64,000 nucleotides of DNA from Acidipropionibacterium virtanenii (GCF_003325455.1 NZ_CP025198.1:1798001-1862000); one strand, 5' to 3'. Numbered from the stretch's first letter, positions 1 to 9,862 are shown. Translations and numbers: made by a program. Notes: a model not told the origin generated them from the letters alone.

Positions 1-1
1 C

Positions 2-712
2 CGCAAGGACGGCACCCTGGACTACCTGGGCCCCGACGGCAAGACTCAGGTCACCATCCGCTACGACGGGTCCGGCCGGCCCGTCGGGGTGGACACCGTC
101 GTCGTCTCCACCCAGCACGCCGAGGGGGTGAGCATCGACGGCACCCTGGCATCCGACCTGCGCCGCCACGTCATCGATCCGGTGCTCGAGCGCTACGGGC
201 TGCCGACCGACGCCATGGAGGTCCTGGTCAATCCCACCGGCAAGTTCGTCATCGGCGGCCCGATGGGCGACGCGGGGCTGACCGGACGCAAGATCATCGT
301 CGACACCTACGGCGGCATGGCCCGCCACGGCGGCGGCGCCTTCTCCGGCAAGGACCCCTCCAAGGTGGACCGCTCCGCCTCCTACGCGATGCGCTGGGTG
401 GCCAAGAACGTGGTGGCCGCCGGCCTGGCCGAGCGCTGCGAGTGCCAGGTGGCCTACGCCATCGGTCGGGCCCGCCCGGTGAGCCTGCGGGTCGAGACCT
501 TCGGCACCAACAAGGCCGATGAGACCGCCATCGAGCGCGCCGTGGCCGAGATCTTCGACCTGCGTCCGGCAGCAATAGTGCGCGATCTGGATCTGCTCCA
601 CCCGATCTACTCCCAGCTGGTGGCCGGCGGCCACTTCGGACGCGCCCTGCCCGGAGTCAACTGGGAGCTCACCGATCGCGCCGAGGACCTGGCGCGGGCC
701 GTCGAACACTGA
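2..712 (+). CDS. metK: S-adenosylmethionine synthetase, 3' part
   Basis: C-terminal 236 residues of methionine adenosyltransferase, which makes S-adenosylmethionine from methionine and ATP in the cytosol. The reading frame is open from the window edge, so the N-terminal third or more lies outside (family proteins are about 400 residues). Visible family motifs are [17 protein letters not shown], the phosphate-binding loop near codon 110 of this fragment, and [18 protein letters not shown] before it. The C-terminus ends normally with a TGA and is followed by a strong hairpin. The methyl donor made here feeds the methyltransferases in the window (RsmB, TrmI, DrmMI), and metH regenerates its precursor. 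Confidence 0.96.
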   Translation, partial: RKDGTLDYLGPDGKTQVTIRYDGSGRPVGVDTVVVSTQHAEGVSIDGTLASDLRRHVIDPVLERYGLPTDAMEVLVNPTGKFVIGGPMGDAGLTGRKIIVDTYGGMARHGGGAFSGKDPSKVDRSASYAMRWVAKNVVAAGLAERCECQVAYAIGRARPVSLRVETFGTNKADETAIERAVAEIFDLRPAAIVRDLDLLHPIYSQLVAGGHFGRALPGVNWELTDRAEDLARAVEH

Positions 713-736
713 TCCTCGGAACCTGATCCCACTCCG

Positions 737-760
737 CGCTCCCCGACCTGTCGGGGAGCG
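737..760 (+). terminator. Hairpin terminator after metK
   Basis: A perfect 10-bp stem (CGCTCCCCGA / TCGGGGAGCG) closes a 4-nt loop 25 nt after the metK stop. There is no T-run, as is common for high-GC actinobacterial terminators. The next gene has its own -10 element directly behind it. Confidence 0.6.
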
Positions 761-764
761 CGGC

Positions 765-770
765 TAGCGT
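765..770 (+). promoter_or_regulatory. -10 element of lhr
   Basis: TAGCGT, 7 nt before the GTG at 778. The hexamer overlaps the alternative upstream GTG at 769, which argues for 778 as the true start of a leaderless mRNA. Confidence 0.45.
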
Positions 771-777
771 GGGGCCC

Positions 778-3700
778 GTGAGCGAGGCGTTGACGATGTT
801 CCGGGAACCGGTGGCCACCTGGTTCCGCGACGTCTTCGCCGCCCCCACCCCCGTTCAGTCGGCCACCTGGTCGGCGGTCGCCACCGGCGGCCACGCCCTG
901 GTGATCGCCCCCACCGGATCCGGTAAGACCCTGGCCGCCTTCCTGTGGGCCCTGGACCGGCTCACCGATCCCGCCCGGAAGCCGTCGAACGGGGTCGGGG
1001 TGCTCTACATCTCCCCGCTCAAGGCCCTGGGCACCGACATCGAGAAGAACCTCCGCGCCCCGCTGACCGGCATCCGCAACACCGCCGAGCGGCTGGGGCA
1101 GGAGTGCCGCCCGGTCAAGGTGGCGGTGCGCACCGGCGACACCCCGCCGGCCGAGCGCAATCGCATCGCCCGTCACCCGCCCGACATCCTCATCACCACC
1201 CCCGAGACGCTGTACCTGATGCTCACCTCACAGGCCCGACGGGTGCTGGCGGGCGTCGAGACCGTCATCGTCGACGAGGTGCACGCCGTCGCCGGATCCA
1301 AGCGCGGCTCCCACCTTGCCCTGTCCCTGGAGCGCCTCGACGCCCTGGTGGGCCACGACGTCCAGCGCATCGGCCTGTCGGCCACCGTCCGCCCGCCCGC
1401 CGACGTCGCCGCCTTCCTGGCCGGAGACCGGCCGGTGTCCGTCGTCTCCCCGCGGGCCGCCAAGCAATGGGACGTCGGGGTGAGGGTGCCGGTCGCCGAC
1501 ATGTCGGATCTTCCCGACTCACCGGCCTCCGACGACGAGCCGCTAGCCGACCCGCTGCTGACGGGTGGGAACACCGACACCCTCGCCGTCGACGTCTCCG
1601 ACTCGGCGCTGCCCACCCGGGCCTCCATCTGGCCCTGGATCGAACGCGAGGTCTACGCGGAGGTCCTCGCCGGTCGCTCCACCCTGGTCTTCGTCAACGC
1701 CCGGCGCACCGCCGAGCGCCTCACCAGCCGACTCAACGAGCTGTGGGCCGCCGAGCACGAACCCGCCTCTCTGAACCCTGGCGGCCGGCGGCCGCCCGCC
1801 GACATCATGGCCGCCTCCGAGGAGGTGGGCCACGCCCCGGCGGTGATAGCCCGCGCCCACCACGGCTCGGTGTCCAAGGACGAGCGCAGACGCACCGAGG
1901 AGGACCTGCGGTCGGGCTCCCTGCGCTGCGTGGTGGCCACCTCCTCGCTGGAACTGGGCATCGACATGGGCCTGGTCGACAGGGTCATCCAGATCGAGGC
2001 CCCGCCCAGCGTCTCCAGCGCCCTGCAGCGCATCGGGCGCGCCGGCCACAGCGTCGGCGCGGTCTCCCGCGGCTCGGTCTACCCGAAGACCCGCCTCGAC
2101 CTGCTGCACGCCGCAGTGGTCACCTCCCGGATGCTCGACGGGCGCATCGAGGCCCTCCACATCCCCCGCAACCCCCTCGACGTGCTGGCCCAGCAGACCG
2201 TGGCCGCCACCGTCGCCGCACCCGACGGCCTGCCGTTGGCCGACTGGTACGCCATCGTGCGCCGCGCCAGGCCCTTCGCCGAGCTGCCCGAACAGGCCAT
2301 GGACCGGGTGATCGCCATGCTCACCGGCTCCTACGCCTCGGCCGACCTGTCGGACCTGCGGGCCCGCCTGGTCCTGGCCGACGGGGTGCTCACGGCCCGG
2401 CCCGGCGCGCTGCGACTGGCCACCACCTCGGGCGGCACCATCCCCGACCGCGGCATGTACGGCGTCTTCCTGGCCGGGGAGGGGGACGGGCGCCGGGTCG
2501 GGGAGCTCGACGAGGAGATGGTCCACGAGTCGCGGGTCGGCGACGTCTTCACCCTGGGCGCCTCGTCGTGGCGGATCGCCGAGATCACCCGCGACCAGGT
2601 GCGCGTCACCCCCGCACCGGGCCACACCGGACGGCTGCCCTTCTGGCACGGAGACGACCAGGGGCGCCCCGCCGAACTGGGCCGGGCCATCGGCGCCTTC
2701 ACCCGCCGGGCGCGCTCCGACCCCGATCTGATCTCCTCCCTCGGCTTCCTCGACGGCCACGCCGCCGACAACATCAGAGGCTTCCTCGACGCCCAGGCCG
2801 AGGCCACCGGCATCCTGCCCGACGACCGCCATATCGTCCTGGAGCGCTTCCACGACGAGGTCGGCGACTGGCGGATCGTCGTCCACAGCCCGTGGGGCCG
2901 GCCCGTCAACGCCGCCTGGGCGCTGGCCATCGGCACTCGGCTGGTCGAACGCCTCGGTATCGACGCGCAGGCCGTCGCCGGCGACGACGGCCTGGTGCTG
3001 AGGCTGCCCGACACCGACACCCCGCCGGGCGCCGACCTGGTGGTCTTCGACCCCGAGGAGATCGCGGACATCGTCACCTCCCAGGTCGGCGACACCGCCC
3101 TGTTCGCCGGACGGTTCCGCGAGTGCGCCGCCCGCGCCCTGCTGCTGCCGCGCACCGACCCGGGACGCCGCGCCCCCCTGTGGCAGCAGCGGCTGCGCGC
3201 CGGACAGCTGCTCGAGGCGGTGCGATCCCACCGCGACTTCCCGATCATCGTCGAGACGGTCCGCGAATGTCTGGCCGACGTCTACGACCTGCCCGCACTG
3301 CGCACCCTGATGTCCGACCTGGCCTCGCACCGCGTCACGGTGGCCGAGGTGACCACCGACGCCCCCAGCCCGCTGGCCAGCGCCCTGCTGTTCACCTACA
3401 CCGGCGCCTTCATGTACTCCGGCGACACCCCGCTGGCCGAACGGCGGGCCGCGGCGCTGTCCCTGGATCCCGACCTGCTGGCCCGGCTGATGGGCACCCT
3501 GGACCTGCGCGAACTGCTGGACCCCGGGATCATCGACGAGGTGGTCGCCGAGCTCCAGCACACCCGGGCCGACCGGCGGGCCCGCGACGACGAGGGCCTG
3601 GTGGATCTGCTGTCCCGCCTGGGACCGGTGCCACTGGACGGGCTGGACGCCCGGACGGTCGACGACCTGGACGCCGGCGCCGCCGCCGAGCGGCTGGGGG

Positions 3701-5373
3701 AGCGGGTCGCACAGGTGCGCATCGGCGGGGTGGCCCACCTGGCGGTGGCTCAGGACCTCGGTCTGCTGCGCGACGGGCTCGGGATCCCGGTTCCGGCCGG
3801 CCATCGCGCCACGACGACGGGAGACAGGGACCCCCTGACCCAGCTGATGGGCCGCTGGGCCCGGTGCCACGGGCCCTTCACCGCCGATGAGGCGGCGCGC
3901 GCCTTCGGACTCGGCGTCGCCACCGCCGCCGGAGTGCTGGAGCGCTCGGCCGGCGCCGGTGAACTGGTCCGCGGACGTTTCCGGGACGGCCAGGAGGCTT
4001 CTGAGTACTGCCACGCCAGAGTCCTGGCGCGGATCCGGGGCCGGGCGCTGGCCCGGGCCCGCGATCAGGTGGCGCCGGCCTCGCCCAGCGCGCTGGCCCG
4101 GTTCAGCCTGGACTGGCACCGGGTCTCCGGTGGCCTGCGCGGCGCCGACGGCGTCGTGGAGGCCCTCGACGCCCTGTCGGGCGCGGCGCTGCCGGCCTCG
4201 GTGTGGGAATCGGCGGTGCTGCCCGCCCGCGTCCGCGACTTCGCCCCGGCGATGCTGGACGAACTCACCTCCTCGGGCGACATACTCGTCCTGCCGACCG
4301 GTGCGGGGACGGCGGCGGATCCCGTGCTGCGTCTGGTGCGCCCCGAGGACGTCGACCTGTTCCCGGGGCCGACCGGCGCCGCCGGCCCCGACGAGCAGTC
4401 GGCGACCGTGCTGGAACGGATCGGCTCCGGATCGGTGCTGCTGGGGCCGTTGGCCGGCGAGCTGGGGGCCTCCCGGCTCTCCGAACTCGTGTGGGGGCTG
4501 GTGGCCGCCGGACTGCTGGCACCCGACGGGTTCGCTCCGCTGCGCGCCCACCTGGCCGGTGGCCGCCGCACCGCCGCGCGACGCCGCTCCTTCTCCCGAT
4601 CACGTCCCAGAATGGCCCGCTACGCCATCACCTCGGCGACAACGGGCCCCGGCACAGTGCCCCCCAACCTGGTCGGCCGATGGCACCGGGTGGAACCGGC
4701 TGACAGCGCACCCGAGCAGCGGCTGGCGACCGCCGCCGGTCTGCTGCTGGATCGCCATGGGATCCTCACCCGCGGATCGGTGCCCGACGACGTCGAGGGC
4801 GGATTCGCGGCGCTGTACCAGGTGCTGGCCCGGATGGAGGAGGCCGGGAAGGTCATGCGCGGATACCTGGTCGAGGGGCTCGGCGGCGCCCAGTTCGCCG
4901 CACCGGCGGTGATCGACCGGCTGCGCACCTTCGCCGACGGCCCCGATGCCACCGGCTGGCCCTCGGGGGCCGGGGATCCGTCGGCGAGCGTGCTGTCGGC
5001 CGTCGATCCGGCCAGTCCCTACGGTGCGGCACTGGACTGGCCGGTGCAGGAGGGCGCCGCGCCGTCGCGCAGCGCAGGGGCGCTGGTGGTGATCGCCGAC
5101 GGCCTGCTGCTGGCCCACCTGTCGAGGGGAGGACGTCACCTCGGCCTGTTCGTCGACGCCCTGCCCGAGGGGACCGACGCCGAGTCGGCGGTAGGCATGG
5201 TCGTCGACGCTCTGGCCGGCTGGCTGGGACGCACCGGCTCCCGCCCCGTGACCATCGAGAAGATCAACGGCTCCCCGGTCCACGCCTCGCCACTGGCCGG
5301 GGTGATGCGGGCCCACCGGGCGGGCATCACCCCGAAGGGGATGCGGATCGAGGGGATCCATGCCGGAGGGTGA
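778..5373 (+). CDS. lhr: Large ATP-dependent helicase Lhr
   Basis: Superfamily 2 helicase of the long Lhr family, about 1531 residues, typical of full-length Lhr (about 1500). It translocates 3'-5' on DNA and unwinds RNA:DNA hybrids in repair. Walker A is APTGSGKT (about residue 44) and the Walker B box is VDEVHAV (about residue 165). The second RecA domain has TSSLELGIDMG and the arginine-finger motif QRIGRAGH. The C-terminal half matches the winged-helix/beta-barrel and Lhr-CTD region by length. The start is set by the -10 element; GTG 769 would add three residues. The 3' end overlaps the Nei-type glycosylase gene by 14 bp, suggesting translational coupling of two repair functions. Confidence 0.95.
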   Translation: MSEALTMFREPVATWFRDVFAAPTPVQSATWSAVATGGHALVIAPTGSGKTLAAFLWALDRLTDPARKPSNGVGVLYISPLKALGTDIEKNLRAPLTGIRNTAERLGQECRPVKVAVRTGDTPPAERNRIARHPPDILITTPETLYLMLTSQARRVLAGVETVIVDEVHAVAGSKRGSHLALSLERLDALVGHDVQRIGLSATVRPPADVAAFLAGDRPVSVVSPRAAKQWDVGVRVPVADMSDLPDSPASDDEPLADPLLTGGNTDTLAVDVSDSALPTRASIWPWIEREVYAEVLAGRSTLVFVNARRTAERLTSRLNELWAAEHEPASLNPGGRRPPADIMAASEEVGHAPAVIARAHHGSVSKDERRRTEEDLRSGSLRCVVATSSLELGIDMGLVDRVIQIEAPPSVSSALQRIGRAGHSVGAVSRGSVYPKTRLDLLHAAVVTSRMLDGRIEALHIPRNPLDVLAQQTVAATVAAPDGLPLADWYAIVRRARPFAELPEQAMDRVIAMLTGSYASADLSDLRARLVLADGVLTARPGALRLATTSGGTIPDRGMYGVFLAGEGDGRRVGELDEEMVHESRVGDVFTLGASSWRIAEITRDQVRVTPAPGHTGRLPFWHGDDQGRPAELGRAIGAFTRRARSDPDLISSLGFLDGHAADNIRGFLDAQAEATGILPDDRHIVLERFHDEVGDWRIVVHSPWGRPVNAAWALAIGTRLVERLGIDAQAVAGDDGLVLRLPDTDTPPGADLVVFDPEEIADIVTSQVGDTALFAGRFRECAARALLLPRTDPGRRAPLWQQRLRAGQLLEAVRSHRDFPIIVETVRECLADVYDLPALRTLMSDLASHRVTVAEVTTDAPSPLASALLFTYTGAFMYSGDTPLAERRAAALSLDPDLLARLMGTLDLRELLDPGIIDEVVAELQHTRADRRARDDEGLVDLLSRLGPVPLDGLDARTVDDLDAGAAAERLGERVAQVRIGGVAHLAVAQDLGLLRDGLGIPVPAGHRATTTGDRDPLTQLMGRWARCHGPFTADEAARAFGLGVATAAGVLERSAGAGELVRGRFRDGQEASEYCHARVLARIRGRALARARDQVAPASPSALARFSLDWHRVSGGLRGADGVVEALDALSGAALPASVWESAVLPARVRDFAPAMLDELTSSGDILVLPTGAGTAADPVLRLVRPEDVDLFPGPTGAAGPDEQSATVLERIGSGSVLLGPLAGELGASRLSELVWGLVAAGLLAPDGFAPLRAHLAGGRRTAARRRSFSRSRPRMARYAITSATTGPGTVPPNLVGRWHRVEPADSAPEQRLATAAGLLLDRHGILTRGSVPDDVEGGFAALYQVLARMEEAGKVMRGYLVEGLGGAQFAAPAVIDRLRTFADGPDATGWPSGAGDPSASVLSAVDPASPYGAALDWPVQEGAAPSRSAGALVVIADGLLLAHLSRGGRHLGLFVDALPEGTDAESAVGMVVDALAGWLGRTGSRPVTIEKINGSPVHASPLAGVMRAHRAGITPKGMRIEGIHAGG

Positions 5374-6211
5374 CACGGTCCACCGGCTGGCCGATCGCCT
5401 GGCATCGGCTGTGGGACGTATCGTCACCGGATGTCAGTTGCGGGTGCCGTCCCTGGCCTGTGCCGATCTCACCGGGTCACGGCTGACGGGGGTGCGGGCC
5501 CGGGGCAAGCATCTGCTCATGGACGTCGCGCCCGTCGACGGCGCCCGGATCGCCGAGCTTCCGCGGCCCGGTGCGTGGACCCTTCACACCCATCTGAGGA
5601 TGGAGGGCACCTGGCGGGTGCATCCGGCCGGGCAGCGCTGGCACCTGCCCGGCCACACCGCACGGGTGGTGCTGAGACTGTCGGGAGTTCCGGACGGACC
5701 TCAGGTCGAGCTGGTCGGCCACGAGCTGGGACTGGTGGAGCTGTGGCCGGCCGGTGACTACGAGCAGCATCTGGGCTGGTTGGGACCCGACCCGCTGGAG
5801 GAGGCCGAGTGGGACGGAGGCGGACGCGACGAGACGGCCCGCAGAGCGGCGTCGGATCCCCGCAGGCCGATCGGGGTGACGCTGCTCGACCAGTCGGTGC
5901 TCGCCGGAATCGGCAACGAGTACCGGGCCGAGATCTGCTTCCTGTGCGGCATCCATCCTTCCCGGCCCACCGGGGAGGTGGACGTCGCCCATGTCATCGA
6001 CCGGGCGGCGGCCGTGATGCGGGCCAACCGTCGCGGCCCCTACCGGGTCACCACCGGCGACAACCGCCCGGGTCGCCGCACCTTCGTCTTCGGTCGCAAC
6101 CACCAGCCCTGCAGGCGCTGCGGCAGCCCCATCCGCAGCGGAACCCTCGGCCCGCAGGACCACCCCGACCAGGAGCGGATCATCTGGTGGTGCCCCACCT
6201 GCCAGCACTGA
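5360..6211 (+). CDS. Fpg/Nei-family DNA glycosylase (endonuclease VIII type)
   Basis: Bifunctional glycosylase/AP lyase that removes oxidised bases, 283 residues. It begins MPEGDTVHR, with the catalytic Pro after the processed Met and the following Glu; the sequence matches the actinobacterial Nei subgroup rather than Fpg (MPELPEV). The helix-two-turn-helix region contains LLDQSVLAGIGNEYRAE. A C-terminal zinc finger has CRRC and, after about 20 residues, CPTC. The ATG overlaps the lhr stop, so the two are probably co-transcribed. It could be called nei2 or nei1 by mycobacterial analogy, but I cannot decide between these. Confidence 0.93.
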   Translation: MPEGDTVHRLADRLASAVGRIVTGCQLRVPSLACADLTGSRLTGVRARGKHLLMDVAPVDGARIAELPRPGAWTLHTHLRMEGTWRVHPAGQRWHLPGHTARVVLRLSGVPDGPQVELVGHELGLVELWPAGDYEQHLGWLGPDPLEEAEWDGGGRDETARRAASDPRRPIGVTLLDQSVLAGIGNEYRAEICFLCGIHPSRPTGEVDVAHVIDRAAAVMRANRRGPYRVTTGDNRPGRRTFVFGRNHQPCRRCGSPIRSGTLGPQDHPDQERIIWWCPTCQH

Positions 6212-6244
6212 CCGGACGTCCGCATCGGGTGTGGCACGCGTTGC

Positions 6245-6250
6245 TACCAT
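6245..6250 (+). promoter_or_regulatory. -10 element of the vapB-like gene
   Basis: TACCAT, 6 nt before the ATG at 6257, consistent with a leaderless transcript. Confidence 0.4.
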
Positions 6251-6256
6251 CGATCC

Positions 6257-6469
6257 ATGGCTGCGCACGCCGAGATCAGCCAACGAGATCTGCGGATGCG
6301 CTCGCGCGAGATCGCCGTGCTCGTCCCGATCGGGTCGCGGCGTCGCTTCGTACCGGCCGATGAATTCCTCCGGCTGGGGGCAGGCCTGTCGCATATCGAT
6401 GAGGCGGCGTTCCGCGAGAGCCTGGACGAACTCTCGCAACCCTATGAGGACGACCCGTATGACCGGTGA
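6257..6469 (+). CDS. Putative antitoxin of a VapBC-type pair
   Basis: Small acidic-tailed protein of 70 residues. The N-terminal half carries a short Phd/AbrB-like stretch (ISQRDLRMRSREIAVLV), and the acidic C-terminus (ESLDELSQPYEDDPYD) resembles the toxin-wrapping tail of type II antitoxins. The assignment rests mainly on context: it overlaps the following PIN-domain gene by 11 bp and is preceded by its own -10 element. In this class the antitoxin binds and inhibits the PIN ribonuclease and represses the operon. The precise antitoxin superfamily is uncertain. Confidence 0.65.
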   Translation: MAAHAEISQRDLRMRSREIAVLVPIGSRRRFVPADEFLRLGAGLSHIDEAAFRESLDELSQPYEDDPYDR

Positions 6470-6818
6470 TGCGGTTCGGGCACCTCGACGCCTGCTTGAC
6501 ACCAACATTCTCATCCACTGGCCACGGCTGGCACCCGCCCAACTCCCCGTCGAGGCCTCGATCTCGGCGGTCACCCTTGCTGAACTCGCCGCAGCGATCC
6601 ACGCTGACGTGGGGCCATCCGAACGGGCTGCGCGGGTGGACCTGCTCGAGCGCGCTGAAAGCGTCTTCGAGCCCCTGCCCTTCGACACCAGGGCAGCTCG
6701 CATGTACGGCCGGATCGCCGCGGCCAACGGTCTGCCACTGTTCACCACGAATGTCGGGGACTTCACCGGGCTGGACGGCATCCTCCAGACGATTCCCGTG
6801 AAACGACCCGACCGCTGA
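6459..6818 (+). CDS. PIN-domain ribonuclease toxin, VapC-like
   Basis: PIN domain of 119 residues, expected to cleave tRNA or other RNA with Mg2+ when freed from its antitoxin. The first acidic motif is LLDTNILIHW (about residue 13). The second is VTLAELAAAI, with Glu. The third region is PFDTRAARMYGRIAA and the last is TNVGDFTGLDG. ATG 6459 lies inside the antitoxin gene, as expected for coupled translation. All four acidic positions are present, so it may be active. Confidence 0.8.
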   Translation: MTGDAVRAPRRLLDTNILIHWPRLAPAQLPVEASISAVTLAELAAAIHADVGPSERAARVDLLERAESVFEPLPFDTRAARMYGRIAAANGLPLFTTNVGDFTGLDGILQTIPVKRPDR

Positions 6819-6860
6819 TGAGCACCCGGCCTCCCGACGACGGCTGTCGGTCCCGGCCCC

Positions 6861-6866
6861 TACGAT
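6861..6866 (+). promoter_or_regulatory. -10 element of priA
   Basis: TACGAT, 7 nt before the ATG at 6874. Confidence 0.45.
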
Positions 6867-6873
6867 CAGGGGT

Positions 6874-8904
6874 ATGACCGAGGCGCTGCTGGAACCCACC
6901 GAGTGGGTGGCCCACGTCTGCGTCTCCTCGGGACTGGCCCACCTGGACCGGCCCTTCGACTATCTGGTGCCCGACGACATGGACGGCGTCACGCCGGGCG
7001 TGCGGGTGCGGGTGCGGCTGGCCGGCCGGCTGCTGGACGGCATCGTCCTGACGGTCGACCACGAACGCTCACCCGGCGTCACGCTCCAGCCCCTGCAGCG
7101 CCTGGTCTCCGAACAGCCCGTCGTCACCGAGAACCAGCTGGAACTGGCCCGGCTGGTCGCCGAGCGGTGGGCCGGCACCCTCGACGAGGTGCTGCGCTGG
7201 TGCGTCCCGGCCCGCCACGCCGCCACCGAGAAGGCCGAACCCAGAGCGTGGCCGCGCGTCGACACCGGGCCGGCCACCCACATCTCCGGGGCGCTGCGGG
7301 CCCTCGACGACGGTAACCGCTTCCTCGAGCTGGTCACCGAGGGAGGACGTCCCCGCGCCCACTGGCGGGTCGCCCCGGTCGCCGGCCCCGGTGACGCCGA
7401 CCGGCTGGGGGACTGGCGGGCCGGCATCGTCCAGGCCGTCGGAGCCGCCCTGGCCTCCGGGCGCGGCGCGCTGTGCTGCCTGCCCACCGTCGAGCAGGTC
7501 GAGGAACTCACCGGGCTGCTCACCGACTCGTTGGGCGCCGGGACCGTCGCCGTGCTGCACGCCGACCAGCCGGCGGCCGCCCGCTGGCGCAACTATCTCG
7601 CGGTGATCCGCGGACAGGCCCGCGTCGTGGTCGGCACCCGCTCGGCCGTCCTCGCCCCGCTGGCCGATCCGGGCCTGATCGTCGTGTGGGACGAGGGCTC
7701 CGACCTGCACGACGAGCCGCGCGCCCCCTACCCCAACACCCGTGACGTCGCGGCGATGCGCGCCCAGAGCCAGCACTGCGCCCTGTTGCTGGCCGGCTAC
7801 TCCTGCTCGACGCGGGCGGCCGACTGGCTGGAGCACGGATGGCTGGTCGGGATCTCCACCCCGCTGCCACGGCTGCGCGCCGCCACGGCGCGGGTCCGGG
7901 CTCCCGGCGACTCCGACACCGCGCTGCAGCGCGACCCGCTGGCCCGGCGTGTCCGGCTGCCCGATCTGGCCATGTCCACCATCGCCCACGGCCTGCTCTC
8001 GGGCCCGGTGCTGGTGGCGGTGCCGCGCGCCGGAGACCTCATCCGGCCCAGTTGCGGCTCCTGCCGCACACCCATCGCCTGCCCGGTGTGCCACGGCCCG
8101 GTGAGAGGACGACGTGAAGCCGGTGGGCAGACGCGGCTCACCTGCACCTGGTGCGGCCACGAGCTGGAGAACTGGCACTGCGCCCACTGCGGATCGACCA
8201 CTGTGCGCTCCGGGGTGGTCGGTGCGGCCACCACCGCCGCCGAACTGGGACGCTCCTTCCCCGACGTCACCGTCATCGACTCCTCGGGAGACCACATCCA
8301 CGACTCCGTCGGCGACGAACCCGCGCTGGTGGTCGCCACCCCCGGCGCCGAACCGGCGGCGGCCTCCGGATACGCGGCAGCGGTCATCCTTGACGCCGTC
8401 CAGGCCCTGGCGCGCCCCGGTCTGGATGCCGTCGCCCAGGCCCTCGACCACTGGTTCCACGTCGCCGCCGGGGTCCGCTCCGGCTCCGAGGACGGCCGGG
8501 TCGTGATCGTCGGCCCACCGGAGGACCGGGCCGTTCAGGCGCTGATCCGCAGCGACCCGGTCGGCTGGGCCACCGCTGAACTGGCCGAGCGGGCCGAGGC
8601 CGGCTTCCCGCCGGCCGCCTTCGCCGCCCTGATCGACGGCGCCGAGGAGGCCGTCGCCCTGGCGGCCGAACGGCTCGCCGCCGCCCTGACCGAGGCCGAG
8701 CTGTCCGAGGAGGTCACGATCCTGGGCCCGGTCACCGAGGACGTCACCCGTCCCGGCGCCCCCGCGTCCAGGATCGTCGTGCGCTGCGCGACAGCACTGG
8801 CCTCCCGGGTGACGCCCCTGCTCAAGCAGTTGCGCACCGCCCACAGCATGAGGCGTGAGTCCGGGCCGCTGCGGGTCCGGATCAACCCCACCGGCCAGCT
8901 CTAG
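6874..8904 (+). CDS. priA: Primosomal protein N' (PriA), actinobacterial motor-less form
   Basis: Replication-restart protein of 676 residues that recognises stalled forks and helps reload the replicative helicase. The PriA zinc-binding insert is clear at about residues 394-450, with Cys pairs CGSC, CPVC, CTWC and CAHC. The N-terminal 3'BD domain is present (SGLAHLDRPFDYLVPD). At the Walker A position there is only LCCLPTVEQVEEL, without GKT/S, and the DEAH box reads VVWDEGSD. This loss of the ATPase motifs is known for actinobacterial PriA and implies a structural role rather than helicase activity. fmt follows 30 bp downstream with its own -10 element. Confidence 0.93.
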   Translation: MTEALLEPTEWVAHVCVSSGLAHLDRPFDYLVPDDMDGVTPGVRVRVRLAGRLLDGIVLTVDHERSPGVTLQPLQRLVSEQPVVTENQLELARLVAERWAGTLDEVLRWCVPARHAATEKAEPRAWPRVDTGPATHISGALRALDDGNRFLELVTEGGRPRAHWRVAPVAGPGDADRLGDWRAGIVQAVGAALASGRGALCCLPTVEQVEELTGLLTDSLGAGTVAVLHADQPAAARWRNYLAVIRGQARVVVGTRSAVLAPLADPGLIVVWDEGSDLHDEPRAPYPNTRDVAAMRAQSQHCALLLAGYSCSTRAADWLEHGWLVGISTPLPRLRAATARVRAPGDSDTALQRDPLARRVRLPDLAMSTIAHGLLSGPVLVAVPRAGDLIRPSCGSCRTPIACPVCHGPVRGRREAGGQTRLTCTWCGHELENWHCAHCGSTTVRSGVVGAATTAAELGRSFPDVTVIDSSGDHIHDSVGDEPALVVATPGAEPAAASGYAAAVILDAVQALARPGLDAVAQALDHWFHVAAGVRSGSEDGRVVIVGPPEDRAVQALIRSDPVGWATAELAERAEAGFPPAAFAALIDGAEEAVALAAERLAAALTEAELSEEVTILGPVTEDVTRPGAPASRIVVRCATALASRVTPLLKQLRTAHSMRRESGPLRVRINPTGQL

Positions 8905-8921
8905 AACTCACGCGGGCTCGA

Positions 8922-8927
8922 TAGGGT
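8922..8927 (+). promoter_or_regulatory. -10 element of fmt
   Basis: TAGGGT, 7 nt before the GTG at 8935; it overlaps the alternative in-frame GTG at 8926. Confidence 0.4.
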
Positions 8928-8934
8928 GGAAACC

Positions 8935-9861
8935 GTGAGAATCCTGTTCGCCGGCACCCCCGCCACCGCATGCCCCACCCTCGCCGCGCTCGATGACGAT
9001 CCGCGACACGAGGTGGTGGCCGTGCTCACCCGCCCCGATGCGGCCCAGGGACGGCACCGCACCCCGCGTCCCTCACCGGTGGCCGTGGAGGCCGGCAACC
9101 GGAAGATCCCGGTGATCAGAGCCGCCTCGGTGCGCAGCGGCCAGGCCCACGACCTCATCGCAGCCCTGGACGTCGACATCGCAGTCGTGGTCGCCTACGG
9201 CGGCCTCATCCCCGCCGACCTGCTCGATTCCCCCCGGCACGGCTGGATCAACCTGCACTTCTCGGTGCTTCCCCGCTGGCGCGGGGCCGCACCCGTGCAG
9301 CGGGCCATCATGGCGGGAGACCGCAGCCTGGGGGCCACCGTCTTCCAGCTCGTCGAGGAGCTCGACGCCGGCCCGGTCTACACCAGCGCCTCCTACCCGC
9401 TGCGCACCGACGACACGGCCGGTACCGTCCTCAAGCGGCTGTCGCGCGACGCCACCGTCCTGGTGACCGACGCCCTGGTCGAGATCGACAACGGGGAGAA
9501 GCCCCAGGCCCAGCCCGAGGAGGGCATCACCACCGCCCCAAAACTCAGCACCGATGACGCCCGCATCGATCCGTCCTGGCACGCCGTGGACATCGATCGG
9601 CTGGTGCGCGGCACCTCCCCGGCCCCCGGAGCCTGGGCCGAGCTCGACGGAGACCGGTTCAAGGTACTGCTCACCCGGGTGTGGGCCCAGCCGGTCGACC
9701 TTGAACCCGGGGAGCTGCGTGCCGACAAGAAGCACCTGCTGATGGGCGCCGGGGGAGGGGCGGTGGAGCTGCTGATGGTCCAGCCCTTCGGGCGCAGGGC
9801 GATGCCCGGCGCCGACTGGGCCCGCGGCGCCAACCCGGCCCCCGGAACCCGCCTCGACTGA
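8935..9861 (+). CDS. fmt: Methionyl-tRNA formyltransferase
   Basis: Transfers a formyl group from 10-formyl-tetrahydrofolate to initiator Met-tRNA, 308 residues. The N-terminus is ILFAGTPATACPTLAAL. The folate-site motif NLHFSVLPRWRGAAPVQ (about residue 105) corresponds to the family HxSLLPxxRG. ELDAGPV and the C-terminal tRNA-binding barrel follow. I chose GTG 8935 rather than GTG 8926 because the -10 hexamer sits at 8922-8927 and the protein then begins with the conserved VRILFAGTP. rsmB starts 1 nt after the stop codon, giving a translation/ribosome-maturation cluster. Confidence 0.95.
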   Translation: MRILFAGTPATACPTLAALDDDPRHEVVAVLTRPDAAQGRHRTPRPSPVAVEAGNRKIPVIRAASVRSGQAHDLIAALDVDIAVVVAYGGLIPADLLDSPRHGWINLHFSVLPRWRGAAPVQRAIMAGDRSLGATVFQLVEELDAGPVYTSASYPLRTDDTAGTVLKRLSRDATVLVTDALVEIDNGEKPQAQPEEGITTAPKLSTDDARIDPSWHAVDIDRLVRGTSPAPGAWAELDGDRFKVLLTRVWAQPVDLEPGELRADKKHLLMGAGGGAVELLMVQPFGRRAMPGADWARGANPAPGTRLD

Positions 9862-9862
9862 C

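Noticed and set aside
1543-4551. A 1002-codon open frame on the minus strand opposite lhr, and a 981-codon frame in another + frame
   Set aside because: Low-complexity Gly/Arg/Pro/Ala composition typical of antisense or shifted frames in GC-rich DNA; lhr itself carries clear helicase motifs.
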